From Domibacillus tundrae (GTDB taxonomy: Bacteria; Bacillota; Bacilli; Bacillales; Domibacillaceae), in the NCBI RefSeq assembly GCF_000970675.1, contig NZ_LAJA01000011.1, positions 1 to 64,000 of the forward strand: a stretch of DNA of 64,000 nt, read 5' to 3'. The notes below the pieces were generated by a model. That model worked only from the letters and a program-made list of their open reading frames with translations, was not told the DNA's origin and made no database searches. Numbering within the stretch: the stretch's first letter is position 1; each line of letters begins with the position of its first letter. Positions 1 to 8,652 of this stretch are shown piece by piece. Made by a program: the position numbers and the translations under genes.

Positions 1-56
1 TCAATTTTTTCGATTTCAATAAGTAGATAATAAATGCTCTTTTGGTCTTTGTTCAT
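1..56 (-). CDS. Possible 5' end of an unidentified gene leaving the window
   Basis: An ATG at 54-56 (minus strand) opens a frame that stays open to the window edge, 18 codons (MNKDQKSIYYLLIEIEKI). It has an amphipathic, protein-like composition. The upstream ribosome binding site is weak. Two minus-strand terminators lie just upstream at 125-249, which would insulate it from gntP. Too little is present to assign a family, and it could be chance. Confidence 0.3.
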   Translation of the reverse strand, partial: MNKDQKSIYYLLIEIEKI

Positions 57-124
57 GGTGATTCTCTTAAGTAATTTAGAACCCCTAGTGAATCTAAATA
101 CCCGTTGAAGAGAAAATGGAACAT

Positions 125-148
125 AAAAAAGCCGAGGCTTTTCTCGGC
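125..148 (-). terminator. Rho-independent terminator, minus strand
   Basis: Stem GCCGAG (131-136) pairs with CTCGGC (143-148) around a 6-base loop. Read on the minus strand, a run of six T follows. It probably acts as a backstop terminator for the gnt operon. Confidence 0.65.
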
Positions 149-210
149 TCGGAGATAATCTATTACAGACTTATATTAAGAATTCTAACCACAATACGTG
201 TACCCGGTCC

Positions 211-249
211 AAAAAAAAAGCAAACAAAAAAGCCGAGAAAAAACCGGCT
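211..249 (-). terminator. Rho-independent terminator, minus strand
   Basis: A short stem, AGCCG (231-235) with CGGCT (245-249), is followed on the minus strand by T-rich sequence. It is one of two similar hairpins in tandem downstream of gntP. Confidence 0.55.
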
Positions 250-347
250 GCCATAGGATAAATTATCTGTTCTGAAATTGAAATCGGAAAATAAGCTTAT
301 CTAATTCCTCTTATATTACGATGAAAATTAATTAATAAGTGATTTAT

Positions 348-388
348 AGAGTGTCTAGAATTTTTAAGTTTTAGACACTCTTTTTATT
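348..388 (+). terminator. Rho-independent terminator pointing right
   Basis: A perfect 10-bp stem, AGAGTGTCTA (348-357) with TAGACACTCT (372-381), is followed by TTTTATTTTTTT on the plus strand. No plus-strand gene lies between it and the window start, so the transcript it ends would have to start outside the window or be a short RNA. Confidence 0.65.
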
Positions 389-403
389 TTTTTCCGATGA
401 ACA

Positions 404-466
404 GGCAGTAAAACCCTCACTTATAGACTTAGAAGATACTAAGAGAATAAGTGGGGATCTACTGCC
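404..466. repeat. Long imperfect hairpin just after gntP
   Basis: Two nested inverted repeats form one arm each: GGCAGTA (404-410) with TACTGCC (460-466), and CCCTCACTTAT (414-424) with ATAAGTGGGG (447-456). The hairpin starts 14 bases past the gntP stop codon and has no T-run, so it looks like an mRNA 3'-end stabiliser or processing structure rather than a classical terminator. Confidence 0.5.
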
Positions 467-479
467 CGGAAATATTGGT

Positions 480-1826
480 TTATACGAATAAACTTAGTAA
501 TAGAACAAATCCTAATCCAGCTACAGAAATGATTGTCTCAAGCAATGTCCATGTTGCAAATGTTTCTTTCATGCTTAGACCAAAGTACTCTTTAAACATC
601 CAGAAACCGGCATCGTTAACATGTGAAGCGATTAAACTGCCGGCTCCCGTTGCAAGCACGACTAAAGCGAGATTAACGTCAGATTGTCCTAACAGCGGAA
701 TAACTAAGCCGGCAGTTGTTAAAGCTGCAACAGTAGCAGAACCTAAGGAAATACGTAAGATTGCAGCGATGATCCAGGCAAGCAGGATTGGTGATAATGA
801 AGTTCCTTCGAATAATTCGGCTACATAGTCACCTACGCCGCCATCAATCAATACTTGTTTGAAGGCTCCGCCGCCGCCAATGATTAAGAGCATCATCCCA
901 ATATGAGTAATAGCAGTTGTACAAGAGTCCATTACATTTTTGATTGGAATTTTTCTTGCTAATCCCATTGTATAGATCGCAACTAATAAGGAAATCAACA
1001 TAGAAGTTCCAGCTTCACCAATAAAACGGATTACTGCTAGTAAACTATTATCTTCAAATCCCAATGTATTTTGAAGAAGAGTAATAATCGTAGCGATTGA
1101 CATTAAAATAACAGGAAGTAAAGCGGTAAAAACACTGATGCCAAAACCAGGTGTGTCTTCTAATTTAAATACTTTCTGTTCACCTAAAGAGGCAATATTA
1201 CCCGTTTTCGTAAATGATGCAGGTACGAGTTTTTTAGCAATCTTCGTAAATACAGGTCCAGCTAAAAAGACTGTTGGGATCGCAATAATAAAACCGTAAA
1301 GTAATACTTCACCAATGTTTGCACCATATTCACCAGCAATAACGGTTGGTCCCGGGTGTGGTGGCAAGAACCCGTGTGTCACAGATAAAGCGGCTGTCAT
1401 TGGAATACCGAGATACAAGATAGAAATCTTTAATTCTCTTGAAATGGCAAATACGATTGGAATTAATAGTACTAATCCTACTTCGAAAAATAACGCCACA
1501 CCGATAATGAATGAAGCAGCTACGACCGCCCATTGAATATTTTTTTCACCAAATTTGTTAACGAGGGTCATGGCTATTCTTTGAGCGCCGCCAGAATCAG
1601 CGATCAACTTACCTAACATCGCTCCAAGTCCAAAGATTAACGCTAAGTGGCCAAGTGTTCCGCCTAATCCAGCTTCAATGGTTTTGACAATTTCCCCTAA
1701 TGGCATTCCAAGTGCTAAAGCGACACCGAACGATACAATGATTAATGAAATAAAGGTGTTTAATTTGAAGCCCATTATTAAAATTAATAATGCTAAAATT
1801 CCAAGTGCTACAATAACTAATGGCAT
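480..1826 (-). CDS. gntP: Gluconate:H+ symporter, GntP family
   Basis: This is a 448-residue integral membrane permease that brings gluconate into the cell with protons. It is hydrophobic throughout, with roughly a dozen membrane segments, and has the family-typical C-terminal signature SHVNDAGFW at residues 401-409. The length is normal for GntP. The start is an ATG preceded by AGGAGGAAATTACA. It is the last gene of gntR-gntK-gntP, 27 bases after gntK. B. subtilis has a fourth gene, gntZ, after gntP; here the region after gntP holds hairpins instead. Substrate is inferred from family and from the gluconate kinase beside it. Confidence 0.93.
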   Translation of the reverse strand: MPLVIVALGILALLILIMGFKLNTFISLIIVSFGVALALGMPLGEIVKTIEAGLGGTLGHLALIFGLGAMLGKLIADSGGAQRIAMTLVNKFGEKNIQWAVVAASFIIGVALFFEVGLVLLIPIVFAISRELKISILYLGIPMTAALSVTHGFLPPHPGPTVIAGEYGANIGEVLLYGFIIAIPTVFLAGPVFTKIAKKLVPASFTKTGNIASLGEQKVFKLEDTPGFGISVFTALLPVILMSIATIITLLQNTLGFEDNSLLAVIRFIGEAGTSMLISLLVAIYTMGLARKIPIKNVMDSCTTAITHIGMMLLIIGGGGAFKQVLIDGGVGDYVAELFEGTSLSPILLAWIIAAILRISLGSATVAALTTAGLVIPLLGQSDVNLALVVLATGAGSLIASHVNDAGFWMFKEYFGLSMKETFATWTLLETIISVAGLGFVLLLSLFV

Positions 1827-1853
1827 TGTAATTTCCTCCTGCTATTTATCTTA

Positions 1854-3392
1854 TTAGTGTTTTATTAAGCCTCTTTGATAATTGGCAATCCGTGTATAAT
1901 CCTCTTCTAATACTCTAGACAGGTTAATGAAAATCGGCAGTAATTGCCTGTATTCTTTTATTGCTTCTTCTTTTGGTGTGTGTTTGTTCGTACTGCCCAC
2001 CATTTCGGAAACGATTTCAAAAGAATCGATTTTTCCTGTGGCATAGAGACCTAAAATGCAGGCACCTAGACAAGAACTTTCATAGCTTTCTGGGACGACT
2101 ACTTCAGATGCGAATATATCAGACATCATTTGCCGCCAAACATCTGACCTTGCGAACCCTCCCGTTGCTTGAATTCGAGTCACAGGACCGTCCATGCATT
2201 CGGTTAATGCTAAAAATACGGTATATAAATTGTAAATGACTCCTTCGAGGGCTGCGCGAATCATATGTTCTTTCTTATGGGACATCGTTAAACCGAAGAA
2301 TGAGCCCCGAACGTCTGGATTCCATAATGGCGCACGTTCACCAGCGAGGTATGGGTGGAATAACAATCCATCAGCTCCGGGTCTTACACGTTCAGCAATC
2401 TTGGTTAATACATCATACGGATCGATCCCTAGCCTTTTCGCTGTTTCTACTTCTGATGAGGCAAGTTCATCACGGATCCAGCGAAGGACCATCCCGCCAT
2501 TGTTTACCGGGCCGCCAATTACCCAGTGTTTTTCCGTTAAGGCATAACAAAATATTCTTTCTTTTTCGTCTGTTTGCGGCTTATCAATAATGGTTCGAAT
2601 GGCACCGCTTGTACCAATTGTGACGGCAATTTCGCCTTTTTGTATCGCATTTACACCTAGATTAGAAAGGACTCCATCGCTGGCCCCAATGACAAATGGT
2701 GTTTGTGGATCGATCCCAATCTGTTTTGCTAAATCTGAATCACAGTTGGTAAATATTTTGGTTGTTGGGACGAGCTCAGATAATTGAGCAGGTGTTATAC
2801 CAACAATTTTTAATGCTTCTTTATCCCAATCTAGTGTTGTGAGATTCATCATGCCCATAGCTGAAGCCAGGGAATGATCGACAACATATTGATCAAAGAA
2901 CTTTTTGAAAATATATTCTTTAATTCCAATATATTTTTTAACCTTGACAGCGGTTTCAGGGAGGTCATTCACAATCCAAGCTATTTTCGTTAATGGTGAC
3001 ATGGGATGAATCGGTGTTCCCGTTCGTTTATAGACTTCATGGCCATTCAACTCATCTTTTATTTTATGTGCCCATGCTTCACTACGATTATCTGCCCAAG
3101 TGATACAAGACGTCAGCGGCTGGTCATTTTCATCCATGGCAATGACACTATGCATGGCACTGCTAAATGAAACAAACGATAGCTTTTTTTGTGAATGATG
3201 TTTCATTATATTCGAAATGGCTTGCAGGACTGCCTGAAAAATCTCTTCCGGGTTTTGTTCAGCTGTCGATATATCTGGTGTGTAAAGAGGGTACCCAATA
3301 TTCTCAGTTTGGATCACTTCGCCTTTTTCACTAAATAAAACGGCTTTCGTACTTGTGGTTCCGATATCTATACCTAACATATAGTTAGTCAT
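1854..3392 (-). CDS. gntK: Gluconokinase, FGGY family
   Basis: This 512-residue cytoplasmic sugar kinase phosphorylates gluconate to 6-phosphogluconate with ATP, feeding the pentose phosphate pathway. The N-terminal FGGY phosphate-binding segment is clear (GIDIGTTSTKAV, residues 7-18, with Asp9). The catalytic-base region GASDG is at residues 236-240 with Asp239, and the second ATPase-fold half follows with TIGTSGAIR and GGPVNNGG. The start overlaps the end of gntR by 8 bases and has a strong AAGGAG site inside gntR, so the two are translationally coupled. FGGY kinases also act on xylulose or glycerol; the GntR and GntP neighbours and the GntR-type operator decide for gluconate. Confidence 0.92.
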   Translation of the reverse strand: MTNYMLGIDIGTTSTKAVLFSEKGEVIQTENIGYPLYTPDISTAEQNPEEIFQAVLQAISNIMKHHSQKKLSFVSFSSAMHSVIAMDENDQPLTSCITWADNRSEAWAHKIKDELNGHEVYKRTGTPIHPMSPLTKIAWIVNDLPETAVKVKKYIGIKEYIFKKFFDQYVVDHSLASAMGMMNLTTLDWDKEALKIVGITPAQLSELVPTTKIFTNCDSDLAKQIGIDPQTPFVIGASDGVLSNLGVNAIQKGEIAVTIGTSGAIRTIIDKPQTDEKERIFCYALTEKHWVIGGPVNNGGMVLRWIRDELASSEVETAKRLGIDPYDVLTKIAERVRPGADGLLFHPYLAGERAPLWNPDVRGSFFGLTMSHKKEHMIRAALEGVIYNLYTVFLALTECMDGPVTRIQATGGFARSDVWRQMMSDIFASEVVVPESYESSCLGACILGLYATGKIDSFEIVSEMVGSTNKHTPKEEAIKEYRQLLPIFINLSRVLEEDYTRIANYQRGLIKH

Positions 3393-4116
3393 TTTGTTGC
3401 ACTACTCCTTTAGACAGCATTTGTTGCGACATCCATAGATCTTCTACTTTACCTTGAACATCATCAAAGTTTTCATGTAAAGACTTAATCATGAGGTCTC
3501 TATCTTTTGCTTTGATCGCTTCAATATAAAGCTCATGATTTTTTACAATCCGGTTAAAGTCTTCATATTTTTCTTTGAAACGCATACGCATCGACAAAAG
3601 AATGAAGCTTTCCATAACGGGTTTTAAGTTATTCCAGATCATCAGAATGTATGAGTGATTAACTGAACGAATAATCGTTTCATGGAACAAGACATCTTGA
3701 TATGAAAACTCATCAGCATCACTATATTTGATTGCGACTTTCATCATTTCTAATGTTTTACTAAGTTCCTTTACTAATTCATTCGTGTCCATCTTTACAA
3801 GCCGTTCAAATACAAACGATTCTATGAGTAAACGGACATCATAAATTTCGTCTATTTCTTTTTCTGATAACCCAATAACAACTGCACCCATTCTTTCTAA
3901 TCGGATGATATTTTCGGATGCCAGTATTTTTAACGCTTCACGAATGGGTGAGCGGCTTACAGCAAAATCTGCAGCTAATTTATTTTCTGATAATATGGTA
4001 CCGCTTTCGATTTCACCAGAAATAATAAGCATTCTAAGCTCGCATGTTACACGATCACCAGCAGAGGCTTTTAAAAGCCATTTAGAGGGATAGAGAAATT
4101 CCCTTGATTCATCCAT
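3385..4116 (-). CDS. gntR: Gluconate operon repressor, FadR-type GntR family
   Basis: This 243-residue DNA-binding protein represses the gnt operon until gluconate binds. It has an N-terminal winged helix-turn-helix (about residues 17-80, with SRSPIREALKILASENIIRLER in the recognition part) and an all-helical FCD effector domain (about 90-215). It is the first gene of its own operon. The ATG is preceded by AAGGTG. A perfect GntR-type palindrome lies about 30 bases upstream, overlapping the promoter start region, which supports autoregulation as in B. subtilis. Confidence 0.92.
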   Translation of the reverse strand: MDESREFLYPSKWLLKASAGDRVTCELRMLIISGEIESGTILSENKLAADFAVSRSPIREALKILASENIIRLERMGAVVIGLSEKEIDEIYDVRLLIESFVFERLVKMDTNELVKELSKTLEMMKVAIKYSDADEFSYQDVLFHETIIRSVNHSYILMIWNNLKPVMESFILLSMRMRFKEKYEDFNRIVKNHELYIEAIKAKDRDLMIKSLHENFDDVQGKVEDLWMSQQMLSKGVVQQND

Positions 4117-4144
4117 ACATTCACCTTCCTAATTAAACAAGTGT

Positions 4145-4195
4145 ACTTGTATACAAGTATTATAACTAAGATTTTTCATTTTGCAAGCGCTTTTA
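4145..4195 (-). promoter_or_regulatory. gnt promoter with GntR operator and cre
   Basis: On the minus strand, -35 TTGCAA (4181-4186) and -10 TATAAT (4159-4164) are separated by 16 bases. The palindrome ACTTGTATACAAGT (4145-4158) lies directly downstream of the -10, where the known Bacillus GntR operator sits, and has the same core. TGCAAGCGCTTTTA (4182-4195) matches the CcpA cre consensus closely on both strands and covers the -35 box. Together they predict repression by GntR without gluconate and by CcpA with glucose. Confidence 0.88.
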
Positions 4196-5216
4196 TTGAA
4201 TTGTTTCCTGTCACACCCCGATATTTGTCGAAGTTTAACAGGTATTTAGACGGGGAGAGAATGGGACACAGGAGGTTTAACAACAAAAAATCTTTGGTTA
4301 TGTCTACTGTGAACAAAAAAGCCTCTATTGCCGGAAACGAACAAGCGTCTTGACGGAAAACATCGCTTTTTTGAAAGGGCCGATAGGTGAAGCCAAAAGG
4401 ACTCCGCTTTCCGCGGGCAGTGCGTGAGCCTCCTCGTGGCTTCCGCTCCTGCGGGGTCTCACGTTTCCTGCGGGACTAGCGGCGACAGTCGAAGAGCTAT
4501 CGTCTTCAGCTATTTCTTTGTCTCAACTAGCGGGAGAACTGCAATATACATTAACAAAATTTAAAATGTAATGAGTTGGGGATACGTGCTATTCATTTTT
4601 TATGTGTGAGATATCAACATCATTCTTTAACAAATTCATCTTTGACTTGTCTCACTTCATAGGGTCAGTCGCGTAATTGGAAAACACATCTTTTAGTAGC
4701 GTCTATGTGAGAGACAGGATAAGATCACGCAACAGTAATAATCAAGAAGACATATTCATATGCTGTGACTAAAGAAATGGATGAACGGTTTCTACATATC
4801 CATGATAAAAACAAGTTGTTACTTTTAGGCACATACTTATGCCTGCTACAAATGGTAATGATTACATTGAACGGATTGATCAGTTAAAACGTTAGCGATC
4901 GATCCTGATTTAGGCGCCTTATTTATTTTTAGTTAAATGTACATAACATGCTTTCATTTTTCGATCTATTTATTCTGGAAACGATAATAATGAATGAGTG
5001 AAAGAAGGTTTTATTTGGAAGAGCTGATCCCAGAACAAATCGGTGATCATCCTTGCATCTGTGCGAAAAGCATTAGCCCAAACAGTCACTGTTTTCTAAA
5101 GGAAGAATCTTTGTTCAATTTATATAGATAAAAATTCACGTCATAAAAGCTGATTTAAAGCCATTTCTTAAACGTATTTTTTCCTAGTATGCGGATTGAT
5201 GTAATATCATCCACCG
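4196..5216. other. Gene-poor spacer with decayed sequence
   Basis: No convincing gene is visible in this kilobase. It contains a GC-rich repeat copy (4377-4480) and AT-rich sequence with many stops in all frames. Short protein-like stretches, for example around 4838-4894, end quickly and I cannot assign them. Loss of an old gene or genes is the simplest reading. Confidence 0.5.
4377..4480. repeat. GC-rich dispersed intergenic repeat, family A
   Basis: This segment is far more GC-rich than its surroundings. It begins GGGCCGATAGGTGAAGC and contains CTTTCCGCGGGCAGTGCGTG (about 4405-4424), then a hairpin-forming part ending GGGGTCTCACG, then TCCTGCGGGACTAGC (4466-4480). The same order with near-identical sequence recurs at 53139-53230, and its end recurs at 53422-53436. 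It carries no gene. It looks like a non-autonomous intergenic repeat of a kind seen in Bacillaceae genomes. Confidence 0.75.
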
Positions 5217-5259
5217 AAAAAGCGTCAAACCTTGATTTACGAGGGTTTGACGCTTTTTT
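5217..5259. terminator. Bidirectional terminator after the YitT gene
   Basis: A perfect stem, AAAAAGCGTCAAACC (5217-5231) with GGTTTGACGCTTTTT (5244-5258), has an A-run before and a T-run after, so it can work in both directions. The gene it serves is the YitT-family gene ending at 5338 on the minus strand. Confidence 0.8.
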
Positions 5260-5337
5260 ATTTTTTGTTGCGAAAGAGGTGAGCTTTACATAGGAGCTGC
5301 ACAAAATACAGTACGTTCAAGACTTGTGAATAAGCAG

Positions 5338-5994
5338 TTATTTCTTACGCCAGACGAAATCAAAAGTCAGTATATTTCTAGGGAGAATAGCATTATATAA
5401 CCAACTGATCACTCTCGTGGAGATCCATTGACAGATGATGGCTTGAACAACAATTTCCCACGCTATCACATACGCTGTTATGCAAAAAATAACACCATTG
5501 ATCCAAAACAATGGTTTGCCGGGACTGACTTTCTTATATTTGGAAATGATTAAGGCGATGACCCCGACCCCTCCGTTTGAAACTCCCTGCCTGAGGAGAA
5601 CAGCAACGCCCGTGCCAAAGAAGACGGAACCGAATAGCAGATCAATCCATACATTTGAAAAAGGCGTGTCCACATAAACGGTAAAGATGTTGACGGAAAT
5701 TGAAGTGAATGTAATGCCGAGAAGAGTACCGAGCGCACTGATGCCTCCTAAATAATGGACGGCAAATAAAAGCATGGAAGAGTTCACCATCCACAATGCG
5801 ATACTCAGCGGAATATGAAACCAATAATTCAGCAGCACGGAGAAGCCGGCTCCCCCACCGGAAGGAATAAAATGCGGAAATAAAAACACGCCCATTGCGA
5901 ATCCCTGCATAACCGCTCCTACAATAACCAGGAAGTACTTTCTGAATAAAAAAAAGAAGGGTGGCGCGGCATATAAGCTGCCATTGATTTTCAC
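5338..5994 (-). CDS. YitT-family membrane protein (DUF161), short form
   Basis: This 218-residue integral membrane protein has five to six hydrophobic segments and the YitT signature region GVFLFPHFIPSGGGAGFSVL near residues 35-55. A second glycine-rich repeat, GVSNGGVGVIALIISKY, is near 137-153. Most YitT proteins continue into a cytoplasmic DUF2179 domain; this one stops after the membrane part. It starts with GTG behind GAGGATGA. It stands alone between a terminator and a divergently transcribed exporter. The function of the family is not established. Confidence 0.75.
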   Translation of the reverse strand: MKINGSLYAAPPFFFLFRKYFLVIVGAVMQGFAMGVFLFPHFIPSGGGAGFSVLLNYWFHIPLSIALWMVNSSMLLFAVHYLGGISALGTLLGITFTSISVNIFTVYVDTPFSNVWIDLLFGSVFFGTGVAVLLRQGVSNGGVGVIALIISKYKKVSPGKPLFWINGVIFCITAYVIAWEIVVQAIICQWISTRVISWLYNAILPRNILTFDFVWRKK

Positions 5995-6134
5995 AAGAAA
6001 TCATCCTCAATTAAATATGGAATGGCCTGCTGGTCCCGCTTTTCTAGTGTATGCTTCACTGCATAAAAAGAATACATAAGGAAATCATACATTTAATTAG
6101 CGGAAACAGATCAAGTGATGATTGGGGTGCAGAT

Positions 6135-7349
6135 GTGGAAAAAGGTGCAGCAAAAGTAAGTAAATGGTGCGTTCTTAGTATGGCTTCGATTCCTCTCGTC
6201 ATGACGCTTGGAAATTCTATGCTAATCCCAGTATTGCCAATCCTGGAAAAAAAATTAGGGATTTCTCCTTTCCAATCAAGTATGGTCATTACGAGCTATT
6301 CCGTTGCTGCTGTTTTTCTTATTCCGATAGCGGGGTATTTGTCAGACCGGGTTGGACGAAAAAAAGTTATTCTGCCGAGTTTAATCCTGGCTTTAATTGG
6401 AGGCCTGATTGCCGGATTTGCCTCCTGGAAAATGAATGAGCCGTACACGTGGATTATTATCGGCCGGATTTTGCAGGGGATTGGAGCATCAGGAGCCATG
6501 CCGATCATCTTGCCGCTAGTAGGCGACTTGTACAAAGATGATGATGAAAAAGCAAGTTCATGTCTAGGGACAATTGAAACATCAAACACATTTGGGAAAG
6601 CATTAAGTCCCATTCTCGGTTCGGTACTTGCCGCTTTTTTATGGTTTCTTCCATTTTTTTCAATTTCGGTTTTTAGTTTAATTGCGATTGCCATGGTTTT
6701 TTTCTTGATTAAAGAACCAAAAAGAGAAGAGCCAGTAAAGTTTAAGGAATTTTTAAATAATACGAAAAAAACACTCAAAAAAGAAGGTAAATGGCTGCTT
6801 ACCATATTTCTTCTTGGCTTTTTTACGATGCTGGTCCTGTTTAGCGTGTTGTTTTTCTTATCTGATATCCTGGAGAAGGTTCATGATATTAAAGGCATAA
6901 AGAAAGGCTTTGTTTTAGCCATTCCACTTTCTTTGCTTTGCGTAGTTTCTTTTGTGACCGGCCGCAAAATCAAAGGAAATTTGCCGACGATGAGAAAAAT
7001 CATTATTGTTTGTTTGATTATCCAGGCAATCAGTGTTGTTTTTGTCGGCTTTGTCAGTAAGCAGCTTATTCTTCTTCTCGTTGTGACCAGTATCCTGGGA
7101 GTTGCAATGGGAGCATTAATGCCAGTGCTTGATGCCATTATTACCGAAAATACAAAAAAAGAAGAACGAGGAACGATCACGTCTTTTTACAGCGCTTCAA
7201 GGTTTGCCGGGGTGGCAGCGGGTCCGCCGTTGATGTCGGTTCTCATGAAGAATTATCTTAATGCCGGTTATATTACAGCAGGTGTACTGGCAATAATCAT
7301 TTTGTTTATTGTAATCAAATTTATTAAAGTCAAGGAAATCGAAAATTAA
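6135..7349 (+). CDS. MFS drug-exporter-like transporter (DHA1 type)
   Basis: This is a 12-helix major facilitator protein, 404 residues from the chosen start. The loop between helices 2 and 3 carries the MFS motif GYLSDRVGRKKV, and helix 5 has the antiporter-type stretch GIGASGAMPIILPLVGDLY. These are typical of Bacillus multidrug exporters of the YfmO group; the substrate cannot be told. The frame is open from an ATG at 6051, but that codon has no ribosome binding site. A GTG at 6135 has TTGGGGTG six bases upstream and gives a normal N-terminus, so I prefer it. It ends in front of a strong bidirectional terminator. Confidence 0.8.
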   Translation: MEKGAAKVSKWCVLSMASIPLVMTLGNSMLIPVLPILEKKLGISPFQSSMVITSYSVAAVFLIPIAGYLSDRVGRKKVILPSLILALIGGLIAGFASWKMNEPYTWIIIGRILQGIGASGAMPIILPLVGDLYKDDDEKASSCLGTIETSNTFGKALSPILGSVLAAFLWFLPFFSISVFSLIAIAMVFFLIKEPKREEPVKFKEFLNNTKKTLKKEGKWLLTIFLLGFFTMLVLFSVLFFLSDILEKVHDIKGIKKGFVLAIPLSLLCVVSFVTGRKIKGNLPTMRKIIIVCLIIQAISVVFVGFVSKQLILLLVVTSILGVAMGALMPVLDAIITENTKKEERGTITSFYSASRFAGVAAGPPLMSVLMKNYLNAGYITAGVLAIIILFIVIKFIKVKEIEN

Positions 7350-7367
7350 CGGAATAACCGAATACTA

Positions 7368-7410
7368 AAAAGGACCTGTACGGCCACTTTGGCTGTACAG
7401 GTCCTTTTTC
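7368..7410. terminator. Bidirectional terminator between MFS gene and pseudogene
   Basis: A perfect 15-bp stem, AAAAAGGACCTGTAC (7368-7382) with GTACAGGTCCTTTTT (7396-7410), has T-runs on both strands. It serves the MFS gene from the left and the broken minus-strand gene from the right. Confidence 0.88.
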
Positions 7411-7413
7411 AGT

Positions 7414-7860
7414 TTATTTTACTTTATTCCCTTCCTTAAACAAAACAGGCTTGGTAAGTCCGATTGGTTTGATTAAACTGATCGATCCTGCTGCGGCAAT
7501 AAAAACGGAAGCTTCGACCACAACCGCATACATGTCGAAGTCTAAAAACAGATTGACGAGGTTGTAGGAGACAACAAGGGAAAAAAGCGGTGATACGCCC
7601 ATACCTTAAGCAATCTGCTAATAATACCTTTTTCGAGAATTTCAACCCCTTTATCGGAAAACCCACTCCAAGGATGCTGCAGGTCGTGACTTGCGTTTGG
7701 GGAACAGGAAAGGCGCATTTTTCTTTTCTAACCTCCATGTAAATGAATGAGAAACTAGGTAAAGTCCTAAATGCAGTGTATTCAGCCCAAGAAAAATAGT
7801 TCAAATAAACGGGCGTATGACATACCAGTCAAAATAAAAAATCAAGAACCATCTGAAAAA
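7414..7860 (-). pseudogene. Decayed membrane-protein gene
   Basis: Reading leftwards on the minus strand, protein-like sequence runs through three frames. One frame gives a stretch like ILTGMSYARLFELFF; a second continues LGLNTLHLGLYLVSHSF and then a basic segment; then come a TGA and a TAA. The last part is a 62-residue open stretch (7414-7602) ending IKPIGLTKPVLFKEGNKVK, with hydrophobic segments, whose stop lies 3 bases from the bidirectional terminator. The stops and frame changes say the gene is dead. I do not recognise the family. The neat position of its stop next to a terminator supports it being a former gene rather than noise. Confidence 0.45.
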
Positions 7861-7962
7861 CACGAGAATAAATTAGGTATATGCTGATAAATAGAGATGG
7901 GAGGCCGGTTCAAATCCGAGCTTAGCGGTAGAGAAAAGAACATGTAAAGAGGAGAGGAGCAA

Positions 7963-8652
7963 ATGATGGCAGTTAAGATTTATCAGGGCCACTCTCACCA
8001 TTTGACCCGCGCCGATGTAAATGTTGTTATTGATGTGATACGCGCTTTTACTTTTGCCCACTATGCTTTTATAAGGGGGGCAAAAGAAATTTTGCTTGCA
8101 GAGACAATCGATTCAGCCTTCCATTTGAAGGGAAAAAATCCTGAATACATGCTGGCCGGTGAAGAGAAGGGGCTGCCTATTACCGGGTTTGACCTTGACA
8201 ATTCCCCTCAGAGCCTTCTTGAAGCGGATTTGGCAGGGAAGACGCTTGTCCAGAAAACAACGAATGGAGTGAGGGCTGCATTGAATGCTTTAAATGCAAG
8301 GCATGTATTTGTAACTGGTTTTTCTAATGCGAGAACAACAGCAGAATACATTAAAAAAACGTATGGGGCGGATCAAAAAATCCAAATCATCGCTTCTCAT
8401 CCTACTGGCGATGACGATCTTGCCTGTGCGGAGTATATGAAGGATATCATTGAGGACCGGGAATGCCAGCTTGTGACGTGGCCCGCTCCCAGAATAAAAG
8501 GATCAGAAGCGGCCCAAAAATTTTATGATGACAGCAGGCCGGAATTTAAAAGCGGAGATATTGATTTGTGTGTGGAAGAGCTGGAATTGGATTTTTTAAT
8601 GAAAGTGAATCAGGAAAATGATTTACCAAAAATTGTGGGGGTGACGGTATGA
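7963..8652 (+). CDS. comB: 2-phosphosulfolactate phosphatase, ComB family
   Basis: This 229-residue cytoplasmic phosphatase removes phosphate from (R)-2-phospho-3-sulfolactate to give 3-sulfolactate. Family signatures are visible: VVIDVIRAFTFA with Asp24 and Arg27, AGEEKGLPITGFDLDNSP in the middle, and KTTNGVRAAL near residues 94-104. The start has a strong GAGGAGAGGAG site; ATG 7963 or the adjacent ATG 7966 may be used. It overlaps comA by four bases (ATGA). B. subtilis has the same pair as yitC-yitD, and sulfolactate is an abundant solute of Bacillus spores. A weak sigma-E-like box (CATACCAGT at 7821) lies upstream but is not convincing. Confidence 0.87.
   Translation: MMAVKIYQGHSHHLTRADVNVVIDVIRAFTFAHYAFIRGAKEILLAETIDSAFHLKGKNPEYMLAGEEKGLPITGFDLDNSPQSLLEADLAGKTLVQKTTNGVRAALNALNARHVFVTGFSNARTTAEYIKKTYGADQKIQIIASHPTGDDDLACAEYMKDIIEDRECQLVTWPAPRIKGSEAAQKFYDDSRPEFKSGDIDLCVEELELDFLMKVNQENDLPKIVGVTV

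Noticed and set aside
4141-4353. 70-codon plus-strand frame beginning in the gnt operator
   Set aside because: Begins inside the promoter and operator and has no ribosome binding site.
7905-7925. Sequence GGTTCAAATCC resembling a tRNA T-arm
   Set aside because: No anticodon or D-arm and no acceptor stem can be built in the 60 bases upstream.
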